From positions 186,001-250,000 of the forward strand of contig DASWYF010000013.1 in NCBI GenBank assembly GCA_036405135.1: a DNA stretch of 64,000 bases, read 5' to 3'. Below the pieces are notes generated by a model. That model saw only the letters and a program-made list of their open reading frames with translations, was not told the origin of the DNA and made no database searches. Below, in pieces: positions 26,396 to 35,979 of this stretch. Within the stretch, counting starts at the first letter, position 1. Each line of letters starts with the position of its first letter. Source of the stretch: Verrucomicrobiia bacterium. Its GTDB lineage: Bacteria > Verrucomicrobiota > Verrucomicrobiia > Limisphaerales > JAEYXS01. Made by a program: the position numbers and the translations under genes.

Positions 26396-26986
26396 ATGAA
26401 TTTACCGAACAAACTCACGCTCTCCCGGATGGTGATGACCCTCGCCTTCCTGATCGTGGTGTTTTCGCACATGCGTTGGTATCAGACCATCGCCTTGGTC
26501 ATCTTCAGCATCGCCAGCCTCACGGATTACTTCGATGGCAAGATCGCGCGTGAGAAGAAACTCATCACGAATTTCGGTATCCTCATGGACCCGCTGGCGG
26601 ACAAGATACTTGTCTGCTCCGCGTTCATCGCTTTCGTGGAATTGCAATGGATGGCTGCGTGGATGGTCGTCGTGGTCGTCGCCCGTGAACTCACCATCAC
26701 CGGCCTGCGCCTGCTTGCCGCCTCGAAGAATGTCGTGATGGCCGCTGAACGTTACGGCAAGCACAAGACCATCTCGCAGATCGTGGCGGTGATCGCCATT
26801 TTGATCTTTCACGCCCATGATAGCTGGGGCGTGATCGGTGAATTCTTCAGCTTCAACCTGCTCGGCTTCGGCCCTTGGATTCAATGGTTCAGCACCTTGG
26901 CCAAGTGGGTCGCCGTGATCCTCACGTTCTACTCCGGCAGCGTGTATCTGTGGAAAAACCGTGAGTTGTTGTTGAAGGACATGTAA
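26396..26986 (+). CDS. pgsA: CDP-diacylglycerol-glycerol-3-phosphate 3-phosphatidyltransferase
   Basis: 196 residues, multi-pass inner-membrane enzyme making phosphatidylglycerol phosphate. Start MNLPNKLTLSRM is characteristic. The CDP-alcohol motif D-x2-DG-x2-AR-x8-G-x3-D-x3-D is complete in SLTDYFDGKIAREKKLIT and NFGILMDPLADK (about residues 44-70). About four or five hydrophobic helices. It is followed 13 bp later by pgpA, the next enzyme of the pathway, so the two form an operon. Confidence 0.93.
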   Translation: MNLPNKLTLSRMVMTLAFLIVVFSHMRWYQTIALVIFSIASLTDYFDGKIAREKKLITNFGILMDPLADKILVCSAFIAFVELQWMAAWMVVVVVARELTITGLRLLAASKNVVMAAERYGKHKTISQIVAVIAILIFHAHDSWGVIGEFFSFNLLGFGPWIQWFSTLAKWVAVILTFYSGSVYLWKNRELLLKDM

Positions 26987-26999
26987 GGAGGCGAATACG

Positions 27000-27644
27000 A
27001 TGGCTTGCTTGCTCGCCATGTCATCCATTTCAGGAACGTTGGTAGAAATGTCCGCCGTCCTCTTGATCTGCTCGTTTATCCATCTACTTTGTACTTTTAA
27101 TGCCATCCAAAAAGGGAACTCTGCATATGGCAGATTTCTCAATGGTTTCATAATTTGGCTCGCCCGCGGGTTTAATTCTGGATTGCTACCAAAAGGCCCG
27201 GGGACTTGGGGATCGATCGTGGGTGTTCTTTGGACGATGGTGCTTATCTTTCCCGCACGGCTGGACATTTTCCTGTTAGGCACGTTATTGGGCATTCCGG
27301 CCTCCATCTGGATCTGCGAACGCGCCGAGAAAATCCTGAATCAGCACGATCCTTCCTCCGTGGTCCTGGATGAGATCATCGCTTTGCCCATCTGCTTCCT
27401 GCCGTGGGTGATCTTTTTGTGGAAACCTGCTCAAACGATGCCCGCCATCAGCGATTTCTTCACGGGCAACAACTGGCTCGGCGTCCTCGCCATCTTCGGC
27501 CTGTTCCGTCTGTTTGATATTTGGAAACCCGGCCCTATCGGCAAGATCCAAAATCTCAAAGGTGGCCTTGGCGTGACTGCGGATGACGTCCTTGCCGGAA
27601 TCGCTACGGCCTTGATTGTGGCAACATTTCTTGCCTTTTGTTGA
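27000..27644 (+). CDS. pgpA: Phosphatidylglycerophosphatase A
   Basis: 214 residues. Dephosphorylates phosphatidylglycerol phosphate to phosphatidylglycerol. Family motifs: PKGPGTWGSIVGVLW (about 62-76) and HDPSSVVLDEIIALPICFLP (about 118-137, acidic metal site), then RLFDIWKPGPIGKIQNLKGGLGVTADDVLAGI. Start ATG 27000 has AAGGAGG at 26986-26992, which overlaps the pgsA stop. The N-terminal ~55 residues are hydrophobic and longer than in E. coli PgpA. Confidence 0.88.
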   Translation: MACLLAMSSISGTLVEMSAVLLICSFIHLLCTFNAIQKGNSAYGRFLNGFIIWLARGFNSGLLPKGPGTWGSIVGVLWTMVLIFPARLDIFLLGTLLGIPASIWICERAEKILNQHDPSSVVLDEIIALPICFLPWVIFLWKPAQTMPAISDFFTGNNWLGVLAIFGLFRLFDIWKPGPIGKIQNLKGGLGVTADDVLAGIATALIVATFLAFC

Positions 27645-27821
27645 TTCGCCCGGTTTTTCCCTTTCAATCTCTATAAATGAAGCTAATATTGCGCCCATGG
27701 TGCCACCGGAAGACACACCTTGGCGCAAAGGACCGGCTGGATTGGACATTCCTTCCATGCCTTCGTCTTTTTCCGTCGCTTTCACTTCAGTAAGCCTCCT
27801 GTTACGCCGTTATTAGATGCC

Positions 27822-28190
27822 ATGGATCAGGAAGATGCCATCATCTCCAAGCGCGAGGGCCTCATTTACGAGGTCCTGATACCGGCTGTTTGGACCTCCG
27901 GCATCGCACCGCTGGCCATCCTCCTTGTCTCCCTGTTCCCGTTCGCTTTTCACCGGGCATGGTGGGAATTGATCTTTCCCATCCTCGCCGTCATCTACGT
28001 CTACAAGTGGAACAAACAGATCCGCACCAAACTGTTCCTCTACAATTTCGATCTCAGCTCCCGCCTCACTAAGGACCACACCGATGAACTCGACAAGTGG
28101 GGCGAGAAAAGCTTCTACCTGTTTCTCGGCAGCCTCATCGCACTGACCATCGTCACCACGTTGCTGCTCCTGTTGTTCACCGCGCTATAA
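27822..28190 (+). CDS. Hypothetical inner-membrane protein
   Basis: About 122 residues from ATG 27822 (MDQEDAIISKREG). The frame opens at 27720, but the upstream part is not protein-like. Hydrophobic segments at about 18-36, 42-54 (IFPILAVIYVYKW) and 98-119 suggest three transmembrane helices. Between them is a conserved-looking soluble helix (RLTKDHTDELDKWGEKS). No family recognised. It overlaps the convergent SGNH gene by 6 bp. Confidence 0.55.
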   Translation: MDQEDAIISKREGLIYEVLIPAVWTSGIAPLAILLVSLFPFAFHRAWWELIFPILAVIYVYKWNKQIRTKLFLYNFDLSSRLTKDHTDELDKWGEKSFYLFLGSLIALTIVTTLLLLLFTAL

Positions 28191-29306
28191 TCCCAGAGCC
28201 TTCCGCACCACTGGCTCGATCACTTCCGCCTGCCGCCAGAATCCCAAGTCCGATGGATGCGACCCATCCGCCGTCGCTTCGGAATCACTACCCAACAACT
28301 GCTCACCCTCGATGTAGCTCAGGCCCGTCATCCCTTCCTTCACCAATTTCTCGTAAGCCTTCTTGAACTCAACGCGGCTTCCGTCATTGCGATCCCGTCG
28401 ACTCTGCAAGAACGGCGCATCTCCGTAAGTACGATCCTCGATGAGCACCATCGGCACCTTCGGTTTCGCCTCGCGCAACTTGCGGATGAAATTCTCCGCG
28501 CGCTCTTTTACCAACGTCGGCACCATGTTCGGTAACGCATCGATCACATACACCGATGGATCAAGCTCGGTAAGCAATGATGCGATTTCCGGCTCCATCA
28601 ACGCATTCCCTGAGAACCCCAGGTTGATGAACGGCTTGTTCAATCGCCGCGCGATGATCGCCGGATGCGTCATGCCCGGTCGTGATGCGCTCGCGCCATG
28701 CACGATGGATGTCCCGTAAAACACTACCGGCTTCTCCGTCCGCGGCGGCTGCGCCACGAACCAATTCCCCGCGTTCACGCCGAACTCCAGCGATTCCACA
28801 CCGTTGTAGAGCGGCAGATACGCCATGTAGCCGCGATACCCTGGCTTCAATCCACCCACCAACACCACATCTACATCCTGCTTTTCCGGCCGCGTGCAAG
28901 CCACCCAGCTCCAGCGCCCATCCGGCAATTGCCCGTAAAGATCCACACCGCTCACACCCATCGCGGACATGTTCGAGATGGCGATCTTCGCATTGGAGAG
29001 CTTATAACGCACCTTGATCGTCGGGCTGTCCGTCGCGAAACGCACCACCATGCCCGAGGAATTGCGGCTCAAGTTCCACACCACATCGCGCACCACACCC
29101 TTCGCCTTCGCAGGCAATCGGTCGTAATACTTCTCCGTATCCTTCCACCCTTTGCCTTCAATACCCCAATCCTTCGCATTATACCAATGCACCCCTTCTT
29201 CCACCTTCGGCGTCAGATGAGTGGCCTGCGCCATCGCCTCGCCACCCAGCCACCGCGCCGTCGCCAGTGAAACAATCCCACCCGCAATAAATTCTCTCCG
29301 ATTCAT
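28185..29306 (-). CDS. Secreted SGNH/GDSL hydrolase with N-terminal GxDLY domain
   Basis: 373 residues. N-terminus MNRREFIAGGIVSLATARWLGGEAMA looks like a twin-arginine-type (RR, 'REFI') signal. Residues ~30-190 form a beta domain with GVDLYGQ near 120. The SGNH domain follows: Ser200 in VVFYGTSIVHG, the Gly/Asn block GFSGN (230-234) and the Asp347/His350 pair in DGSHPSDLG. Such enzymes deacylate glycans or other esters. The next gene on the strand is also a twin-arginine protein, which fits extracellular carbohydrate catabolism. Confidence 0.85.
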   Translation of the reverse strand: MNRREFIAGGIVSLATARWLGGEAMAQATHLTPKVEEGVHWYNAKDWGIEGKGWKDTEKYYDRLPAKAKGVVRDVVWNLSRNSSGMVVRFATDSPTIKVRYKLSNAKIAISNMSAMGVSGVDLYGQLPDGRWSWVACTRPEKQDVDVVLVGGLKPGYRGYMAYLPLYNGVESLEFGVNAGNWFVAQPPRTEKPVVFYGTSIVHGASASRPGMTHPAIIARRLNKPFINLGFSGNALMEPEIASLLTELDPSVYVIDALPNMVPTLVKERAENFIRKLREAKPKVPMVLIEDRTYGDAPFLQSRRDRNDGSRVEFKKAYEKLVKEGMTGLSYIEGEQLLGSDSEATADGSHPSDLGFWRQAEVIEPVVRKALGL

Positions 29307-29393
29307 ACATCTTCCTATTCTTTTAATCCTGCCAACCCGCCACGAACTACCCAGCGGGTAAAACTACACCGCAACGCCTCACCACCCTCGCCC

Positions 29394-29441
29394 ATGAGAA
29401 GCCGAACTTCGGCAGGGGAGAGGGCCGGGGTGAGGGGTGCC
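29394..29441. repeat. Interspersed repeat (AAGCCGAACTTCGGC ... GGGTGAGGGGTG)
   Basis: Reverse orientation of the block at 2388-2534 (TCCCCTGCCGAAGTTCGGCT). It lies between the SGNH and Gfo/Idh genes. The inner GCCGAACTTCGGC is itself palindromic. Confidence 0.7.
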
Positions 29442-29456
29442 CGGCTTTCAAAAGTT

Positions 29457-30830
29457 TCATCCCTTCCTCGTCAGCCCCTTCATCTCCCAACCCGCACGAT
29501 ACTTATGATGCACATGTGCATCCGCTTCCTTGTTCTTCTTGAACTCCATCTTCTTCGAGTTCCACTCCAGCTTCTGGTTCGGGAAATAGATCGCCACCGT
29601 CCCGAGCAGAACTGTCTCCGTCAGCGGACCAGAATAATCAAAACTCCCCGTCGCCATCCCTTCACCTTTGCACGCCTCCGTCCACTGCTGATAATGATTA
29701 TCACCCGGCACCTCCTCCAGCTTCACGTCCTGCGCATCCTTGCCCAGCAGACGCGGCTTGCCGCCATGCGGGCAGAGCAGGGTGCCTTTCTCGCCGATTA
29801 ACAAACAGCCGTTATCTGTCAGCTTCTCACCCTCTGGCAATGGTGCCAGTTCCAGCGCGGGCTTCTTCCCGCCATCATACCACGTCATCGTGATATCACC
29901 CTTTGTGAACTTCGTTTTCTTAAATTTATAATGGATCACCTCGCTGCTCGGGAACATCTCGCCATTGCACTTCTCGCCCTCATACCACACGAGCGTCGGC
30001 GCATCGAGATCAAGACTCCAGAATACCGGATCGATGATATGGCACCCCATGTCACCCAATGCCCCCACGCCGAAATCCACAAACCCGCGCCAGTTGAAAG
30101 AGTGATACGGCGCCTTCACTGCCTGCTTCTTCCCATCCTTCTCGATCTCCCGCGCTCCCACATATGGACGATCCTTCGCCACGCCCAGCCACAGATCCCA
30201 CTTCAGATAATCCGGCACCGGATCGGAACCCGTCGGCCGCTCGCCACCCTGTGGCCAGATCGGCCGGTTCGACCACGCATGCGCCTCCTTCACCTTGCCA
30301 ATTACACCCGTCTGCACTGCTTTGACGAGTGAGCGATACCCTGTGTGACTGTGATTCTGATTCCCCATCTGGGAGACGATCTTGTATTTCCGCGCCGCCT
30401 CCGTGAGTACGCGAGATTCATAGATCGTGTGCGAGAGCGGTTTCTGCACATACACATGCTTGCCCAGCTCCATCGCAGCCAGAGCCACCGGCGCATGCAT
30501 ATGATCCGGCGTGGAGATCGTCACACCCTCGATATCTTTTTGCTCCAGCAACTTCCGCCAGTCGTGATACGTCTTCGCACCGGGATAAGACTTCGCCGCG
30601 CTTTGCAGCGTGCGATCATCCACATCACAGATCGCCACCACATTATTGTTCACACTCGTCTCGCGGATATCACCCGCGCCTTTCCCGCCCACGCCCACGC
30701 CTGCCAGGTTCAACCGCTTCATCGGTGAAGCCGCCCGCGTGATCGCCGGAAAACCCAGCGTGCTCACGGCAGCAGAAGTGACCGCCAAACCTTTGAGAAA
30801 ACGACGACGAGATGTCAGATGATGATTCAT
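29457..30830 (-). CDS. Twin-arginine-exported Gfo/Idh/MocA-family oxidoreductase
   Basis: 457 residues from ATG 30830 (MNHHLTSRRRFLKGLAVTSA). SRRRFLKG is a clear Tat signal motif, expected for an enzyme exported with bound NAD(P). Rossmann motif LAGVGVGGKGAGD, then VAICDVDDR, then VYVQKPLSHTIYES holding the catalytic Lys of the Gfo/Idh family. The C-terminal alpha/beta domain contains GVGALGDMGCHIIDPVFWSLDL. Homologues convert sugars or inositols; substrate unknown. The frame extends upstream to 30974, but only the 30830 start gives the signal peptide. Confidence 0.88.
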   Translation of the reverse strand: MNHHLTSRRRFLKGLAVTSAAVSTLGFPAITRAASPMKRLNLAGVGVGGKGAGDIRETSVNNNVVAICDVDDRTLQSAAKSYPGAKTYHDWRKLLEQKDIEGVTISTPDHMHAPVALAAMELGKHVYVQKPLSHTIYESRVLTEAARKYKIVSQMGNQNHSHTGYRSLVKAVQTGVIGKVKEAHAWSNRPIWPQGGERPTGSDPVPDYLKWDLWLGVAKDRPYVGAREIEKDGKKQAVKAPYHSFNWRGFVDFGVGALGDMGCHIIDPVFWSLDLDAPTLVWYEGEKCNGEMFPSSEVIHYKFKKTKFTKGDITMTWYDGGKKPALELAPLPEGEKLTDNGCLLIGEKGTLLCPHGGKPRLLGKDAQDVKLEEVPGDNHYQQWTEACKGEGMATGSFDYSGPLTETVLLGTVAIYFPNQKLEWNSKKMEFKKNKEADAHVHHKYRAGWEMKGLTRKG

Positions 30831-31272
30831 AGTGTGTGTGCTATGCGCTGAAAAAGGGACGTTCCCGCCAGCATGTGGATTCGGATAAAATTTCCCAAGC
30901 GAAAATTCCTCCACGAAGCCCTCTTTTATGTCCCGCAACTCCCTCATTAAAACCTTATCTCCTTTAGTGCGCACTTCGCGCTATTGATTTTCTTTTACTC
31001 CAATCTATTCAAGTCGTCAATAAATATTTGAAATAAAAATGTAATTTTTGATATTTAAAGCGCAATAAATGCGTATGTATCTGTGGTGCAAACACTCCCG
31101 GATTATAGTTATGCACCGCCCTCTTGGGCTCAATCCCCAATAAATGAACGTCTAAGTGCAGGTTGGCAGTCAGTCGTGTTACCGACTGGTGGTCGACAGC
31201 CTGATAGTAAACACTTTTGCTGTTGCTCCTCACCACCAACGCTGAGCAATCTCATTCAGCCAAGCTATCCCA
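30831..31272. other. AT-rich divergent intergenic region
   Basis: 442 bp between the divergent oxidoreductase and SMI1/KNR4 genes. 30985-31085 is strongly AT-rich (runs such as AATAAATATTTGAAATAAAA) and is the likely promoter area. Around 31165-31203 an imperfect inverted repeat (CAGTCAGTCG...CGACTGGTGG) is present. No convincing gene. Confidence 0.55.
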
Positions 31273-32256
31273 ATGAAGGACCAGATTTCAGTCACTATTG
31301 CTGGTCATCACACGCCTCTCGTTCTTTCTTCTCGCGGACCAATCATGTCGGAAACCGATATCGTTCAATTCGAGGCGGCGCTTCGCTTTACGCTTCCGCC
31401 TGACTATCGGGAATTTTTGTTGCGTTACAATGGTGGTCAACCTGTCGTTGGTGTGGTGAATGGGCGGGATGACGATCCCCATACACCCTATGCTTATGGA
31501 GATGCCGTAAGCATCTTTCTTCAGTTGTCGAATTCTCGGGAAGCGGTCCCTGAATATCATTTAAAAGTCGAAGCGAGCGATTGCTTAAATCTTCCCCCTT
31601 ATGCTTTGCCGATTGCAGAAGATGATGGAGGCAATTGCTTCGTCTTGGAACTTGGGCCGAAATCTTACTGTGTCCGTTTCGTCTGCCATGAACATTTGGA
31701 AGAGCCCTATGAGCATCACCGAATTGTGGCTGATAATTTTTTGGATCTGCTATTGCGTATCAGGCCAGTAGCGGAGGAAGAGGCTCTGAAAAAAGCGGAA
31801 GCCTTGGCGGTACGTCTAGCGTTGGCGGAAGGCAGGTTTCCCGCCAAATTAGAAAAGCAATGTGCTGCCGTGAGTCGCAAAGCCCCGGCGATCCGTTCAT
31901 GGATCAGGGTTCTGACTCTGCGAATATTCGATGCCAAAGGTTACTTTGCCATCCATGATGACGAGCATTCCTTTGCCCTGCTCGATCTGGCCTTCTGGCT
32001 ATACGAAAATGCACGCCCTGAAGAGCGGGCGACTCAATGGACTGAAATGGCCACGCTCATCAAAAGTTGGTGGCAGGAGGACGATGAATCCTTTGGTCTG
32101 AACGGTTATGCTCCCGGCTTCTTGCAAGACTGGTGGCAGCATCGACTTCAAAGCGGCCTGTTAGTTGGCAACTCTGAGCTGGCAAGATTGGCGGCCCACG
32201 CTTCGATTGATCTGATGAAGAAATGGCAGACGCTTTTGGTGCAAGAGGAAAACTAG
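31273..32256 (+). CDS. SMI1/KNR4-family protein
   Basis: 327 residues; ATG 31345 (MSETDIVQFEAAL) is an alternative start. Residues ~25-160 carry the SMI1/KNR4 (SUKH) pattern: VQFEAALRFTLPPDYREFLLRYNGGQPVVGVVNG, LPIAEDDGGNCFVLELGPKSYCVRFVCHEH. The C-terminal ~150 residues are helical and unassigned. In bacteria this fold is frequent among immunity proteins of contact-dependent or polymorphic toxin systems, but no toxin gene is adjacent, so that role is not claimed. Confidence 0.8.
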   Translation: MKDQISVTIAGHHTPLVLSSRGPIMSETDIVQFEAALRFTLPPDYREFLLRYNGGQPVVGVVNGRDDDPHTPYAYGDAVSIFLQLSNSREAVPEYHLKVEASDCLNLPPYALPIAEDDGGNCFVLELGPKSYCVRFVCHEHLEEPYEHHRIVADNFLDLLLRIRPVAEEEALKKAEALAVRLALAEGRFPAKLEKQCAAVSRKAPAIRSWIRVLTLRIFDAKGYFAIHDDEHSFALLDLAFWLYENARPEERATQWTEMATLIKSWWQEDDESFGLNGYAPGFLQDWWQHRLQSGLLVGNSELARLAAHASIDLMKKWQTLLVQEEN

Positions 32257-32646
32257 AGCGTTTTTTAAATGATGTAGCTGTGTGGAACGAAGCTTTTTGG
32301 GTTGTGGTAAAGCTTTGGCGAAGGAGCGCGTTCCCCGTCGCGCAGGTCGTCGACCTGCCGCATGTCCTGCGATTGCGGTGATGTCGCCGCTGTCAGTCGG
32401 CAGAACGTTCAAAAGCAAGAGTGGCCTTCTATTCGCCAATACACTGCGGAGCGCGGAACTCCGACCCGCAGCAACTCCCCTAACCACCGTTGATATAAAC
32501 ACGCTAAAACGCTTCACGTCCCAAGCTTCTCCGTCTCCATTCGCCTGACCCCATTCGGTTGAAAACCTCATTTCAAACTGGCCATCATCGCGCCGTTAAA
32601 TAACCTCTCTTAAGATCCTGATTATCCGAACGATTGGAGAAAGCCC
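32257..32646. other. Repeat-containing intergenic region
   Basis: 390 bp. Contains a GTCGCGCAGGTCGTCGACC block and a CCGCAGCAACTCCCCTAACC ... CATTCGCCTGACCCCATTCG block that recurs at about 35030-35140 in variant form. No convincing gene or terminator. Confidence 0.5.
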
Positions 32647-33594
32647 ATGCTCGCCCCGCAATTTCCTCACGTCTGCACACAGATCGCCGGTCGCAGCATT
32701 GATGACTTCTACGCCGCCTTCCCGCGCGATGCCGCGCAAAACACTGAGCCCACCGTCATTGCCCGTTGGCATCAGGGCGGTTGGCATTTCATCACCCGCG
32801 TGCCTGGATTTCTTCATGCCAAGATGCATGCTGATCGGGATAACCGCCTTTGGATCTGCAACGGTGATGAACTCATCTGCTACACACCGGATGGCGGGCG
32901 GAAACTCGCTTACCCTTTGCGTGAACCCATCCGTGCGGATGGTCTGGCCGAAGGGGCAGGGGACACATGGAGCATACTCCATAGCTCTAACAAACTTCTC
33001 ACCATCGACGGCAATTCCCAATCTACCACCACGCTCTCTTCCATCGGAGACCTGACCGTCCTCAGTGCAGATGATTCTGGCCGCTTTTGGGCAGGTGGCA
33101 ACAGCCGCTCCTTGTTCTCCCGTATCGGTGATGGAGCGGAAAGCCCGCTATTGATCGGCTTCGATGGCGAAACCAAAAAGAAGATTTCCATCCCCAAGAG
33201 TGAAGGCGGTATCAACATTCTGCTCAACCACTCCAACGGAGAACTCTACGTCTCTATTTCTAAAGGCCCAATCTTCCACGCAAACGCCAAAGCTCTCTGG
33301 TCCAAGGAAGCCAAGTTGCAACCGCTCTCTCCGCTGGAAGGCGTGAGCGAACTGGCGGATGATCTCCAGGAAGGGCTCTATGCTCTTAATGCAAATCAGC
33401 TACACCATCTGCCTGCCGGACAATCCGCCTGGACATCTCAACGCATCAAGATTGATGGAAACCGGTGCACTCTTCGCTGTGTCTGTGCCTTCTCCGATGG
33501 TCTCGCCGTAGGCACATATAACGGCGTTATCATCGGCCCGAAATGGCACCCCCTTCCATTGATAGACGAAACATGGTATGCCCGAAATCCATAG
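32647..33594 (+). CDS. Hypothetical protein, probably a beta-propeller
   Basis: 315 residues, no signal peptide, no family recognised. Repeated short strand motifs of the type (D/N)xxxRLWICNGDELICYT, GDLTVLSADDSGRFWAGGNS, NSNGELYVSISKGP and EGLYALNANQLHHL suggest 4-6 blades of a propeller fold. GTG/TTG alternatives are not needed; ATG 32647 is plausible. No obvious operon partner. Confidence 0.5.
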   Translation: MLAPQFPHVCTQIAGRSIDDFYAAFPRDAAQNTEPTVIARWHQGGWHFITRVPGFLHAKMHADRDNRLWICNGDELICYTPDGGRKLAYPLREPIRADGLAEGAGDTWSILHSSNKLLTIDGNSQSTTTLSSIGDLTVLSADDSGRFWAGGNSRSLFSRIGDGAESPLLIGFDGETKKKISIPKSEGGINILLNHSNGELYVSISKGPIFHANAKALWSKEAKLQPLSPLEGVSELADDLQEGLYALNANQLHHLPAGQSAWTSQRIKIDGNRCTLRCVCAFSDGLAVGTYNGVIIGPKWHPLPLIDETWYARNP

Positions 33595-33888
33595 CCTCAA
33601 TAGGTAACGATTTTGTGTCTCCCCGTTCGCGTATTCCGCGTATTTCGCGGTTAACCGATCTTCTTCCCCATCCACAGTTGAAGCTTTTCTGATGTTTGGA
33701 GCTTTAGATTGTTATTTTTCCCACTTCAAAATTTCCCTATCCGTGTCTTTCCGTGTTCCATCTATGGCTAACATCCTTTGTTCCACTTTGTGCCACCCCG
33801 TCAACTTGACCTCTAGAGATATCACGCGTATCTAAAACGCCGTTGTGCCGAAGGTTTGATCGCCACCTTTTTTCAAAGACACAAAACT

Positions 33889-34986
33889 ATGCTCCGTTCA
33901 CTCCTCCTTGTTGTCCTGTTCTCCGTCTCCACCGCTTTTGCCCAGCAGGTCACCCCGCGTGATCAAATGGTCATAGATTCTTACCTCGAAGCCTTCGGCA
34001 AAGCCCCTTCTGATGGCGAACGCAAATACTGGACTGGCCGCACCGACTGGCAGAACAAGACCGTCCTCGTGGACATGCACCGCCAATATCTGAAGAGCAA
34101 TGAAGCCGCTGCGAAAGAAGCGATCACGTTCTCTTACATCCACGTCTTCAATCGCAGTGCCACGCCCACGGAGATTTCCATGCACCTCGCCACCGTGCGC
34201 CAAGGCACCACCAGCGCCGAGCTGCAGAAAACCCTGCGGGATCTTAAATCCAAGCAATCCCAGCAGGCGAACAAACCGCACAAAGACAACTTCGAGAAAA
34301 ACTATTCTCGCGATTGCGCGCCCTGCGCCGATGCCTGGGTGGGCGAAGTCTATTACAAGATCTGGGGCGTGCCTGCTTCACTCACTGGGGGACAGAACGA
34401 TGCCTGCAACATCAAGCTCTGGAATAACGGCAACTGGTCCAGCAAAGACCAGCTCACCAGCTTCATCCGCAACAAATACACCGGCGCATGTGACAAAGGC
34501 GTTGCCTATGTCTTCATCAAACCCGAGAACGTGAACTTCGGCCTCGGCACCGCTGGTCACATCGGCTGGGGATTCCAACTCTCCGATGGCTCCTTCTACG
34601 GCGGTGCCACCGAGAATTACGCCAAGGGCGACTTCCGCACCTACTGGGTCAACGCCGGTGATGACAATGATTTCTGGGCCGAGAAATTCGATACCAACGA
34701 CCAGATGTACAAGAAAATGAAATCCCTCGGCTATACCCAGTATAAGATGCTGCTGGTGGATAACCCTACGGTCCTCAAGGCCAAACTCCGCACCGAAGAG
34801 ATCCAGATGAAAGGCTTCCAAGGCATCTCCAACAACTGCCTCGACCACACCTATCAAGTCCTTGAAGCCTACGGCATCCACTGGACCAAACTCCCCGCAC
34901 GCCAGGTCTTCCCGTTCCCGAATAAGTGGTTCAACGAGTTCTACAAAAACTCCCACGGCAACGGCACCTACGGCCATAACATGTGA
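33889..34986 (+). CDS. Secreted DUF4214-like protein with possible permuted Cys/His peptidase domain
   Basis: 365 residues from ATG 33889 (MLRSLLLVVLFSVSTAFA signal peptide). Residues ~20-105 resemble DUF4214-type repeats: DQMVIDSYLEAFGKAPSDGERKYWTGR, ITFSYIHVFNRSATPTEIS. The C-terminal half has a CAPCAD pair near 143 and a likely catalytic His224 (GHIGWGFQL) preceding Cys317 (GISNNCLDHTYQVLEAYG). His before Cys is the order of circularly permuted NlpC/P60-like hydrolases, but this is inference; no family was firmly recognised. Confidence 0.55.
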   Translation: MLRSLLLVVLFSVSTAFAQQVTPRDQMVIDSYLEAFGKAPSDGERKYWTGRTDWQNKTVLVDMHRQYLKSNEAAAKEAITFSYIHVFNRSATPTEISMHLATVRQGTTSAELQKTLRDLKSKQSQQANKPHKDNFEKNYSRDCAPCADAWVGEVYYKIWGVPASLTGGQNDACNIKLWNNGNWSSKDQLTSFIRNKYTGACDKGVAYVFIKPENVNFGLGTAGHIGWGFQLSDGSFYGGATENYAKGDFRTYWVNAGDDNDFWAEKFDTNDQMYKKMKSLGYTQYKMLLVDNPTVLKAKLRTEEIQMKGFQGISNNCLDHTYQVLEAYGIHWTKLPARQVFPFPNKWFNEFYKNSHGNGTYGHNM

Positions 34987-35048
34987 TGGAGCGCCGGCCT
35001 CCGGCCCGGCATTGGAGCGCGGCTCTCCGAGCCGCAGCAACTCCCCTT

Positions 35049-35105
35049 AGCACCGCTGGCGGAAATAATTTAACACGCCACAACTGCCAGCGGTGCTCTT
35101 TCTTT
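35049..35105 (+). terminator. Long-stem hairpin terminator candidate
   Basis: 12-bp perfect arms AGCACCGCTGGC (35049-35060) and GCCAGCGGTGCT (35086-35097) with a 25-nt loop, followed by CTTTCTTTCCC. It lies downstream of the 33889 gene and is part of a repeat block similar to 32455-32560. Confidence 0.6.
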
Positions 35106-35214
35106 CCCCCCTCCATTCGCCTGCCCCATTCGGTTGATAAATCCCTCGGTAAAGAAGTAGAGCCTTCCCCCCATTTGCGAATCGTTCTAGCGCCTTCTAG
35201 GTTTCTTCATCCGT

Positions 35215-35979
35215 ATGAAAACCGCTGACGAACAGATCCGCGCCTGCTACGCCGCCTACGAGAACAAAGACCGCGCCGCTATCGAAGCGCTCCTCACCGA
35301 TGACTTTACCTTCAGCAGCCCACTCGATGACAACATTGATCGCCAGACCTATTTCAAGCGCTGTTGGCCGAACAGCGAGCACTTGGACAAATTTCACATT
35401 CTGCAGCTCTTCACTCAAGGCCCGTATGCGTTCGTCCGCTACGAATGCCAGCCCAAAGGTCAGCCCAAATTCCAGAACACCGAGTTCTTCACCCTCGAAG
35501 GCGATAAGATCAAACACGTGGACGTCTACTTCGGTTCCGAGACCGCGGAGTCTGCTGCCGAGGAAGAAATCCGTTCCGTAGTCGAAGCTTGGGCCGAAGG
35601 CATCCGCCAGAAAAACGTCGAAGCCGTCGCGATCCACTTCGCGCCTGACCACGTCGCCTTCTACCTTGCTCCACCTTTAGTAGCCGATGAACCCATACGC
35701 CAAAATCTCGCTGACTGGTTCGCCACCTTTACCGGCCCCATCGGTTATGAGATCCGCGATCTCAAGATCGTGACCAGTGGCGACCTCGCGTGTTGCTACA
35801 GTCTCAATCACCTCACCGGTACCAAGACCGATGGCCAAAAACCAGATGTCTGGTTCCGCGAAACCCTCTGCCTCCGTAAAATCAAAGGCAAATGGCGCAT
35901 CATCCACGCGCACGAATCTGTTCCTTTTTACATGGATGGCAGCTACAAAGCCGCTGTCGATCTGAAGCCCAATTCCTGA
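35215..35979 (+). CDS. Tandem NTF2-like (SnoaL) protein
   Basis: 254 residues with two consecutive NTF2-like domains: EQIRACYAAYENKDRAAIEALLTDDFTFSSP (domain 1, ~5-110) and EEIRSVVEAWAEGIRQKNVEAVAIHFAPDHVAFY (domain 2, ~115-245). The latter ends with KGKWRIIHAHESVPFYMDG, the classical SnoaL/SgcJ tail. No signal peptide. Function unknown; a duplication/fusion of a small dimeric fold. Confidence 0.75.
   Translation: MKTADEQIRACYAAYENKDRAAIEALLTDDFTFSSPLDDNIDRQTYFKRCWPNSEHLDKFHILQLFTQGPYAFVRYECQPKGQPKFQNTEFFTLEGDKIKHVDVYFGSETAESAAEEEIRSVVEAWAEGIRQKNVEAVAIHFAPDHVAFYLAPPLVADEPIRQNLADWFATFTGPIGYEIRDLKIVTSGDLACCYSLNHLTGTKTDGQKPDVWFRETLCLRKIKGKWRIIHAHESVPFYMDGSYKAAVDLKPNS

Noticed and set aside
31165-31203. 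Inverted repeat read as a riboswitch or terminator
   Set aside because: Arms are imperfect and there is no U-tract or recognisable aptamer motif; kept only as a note in the intergenic entry.
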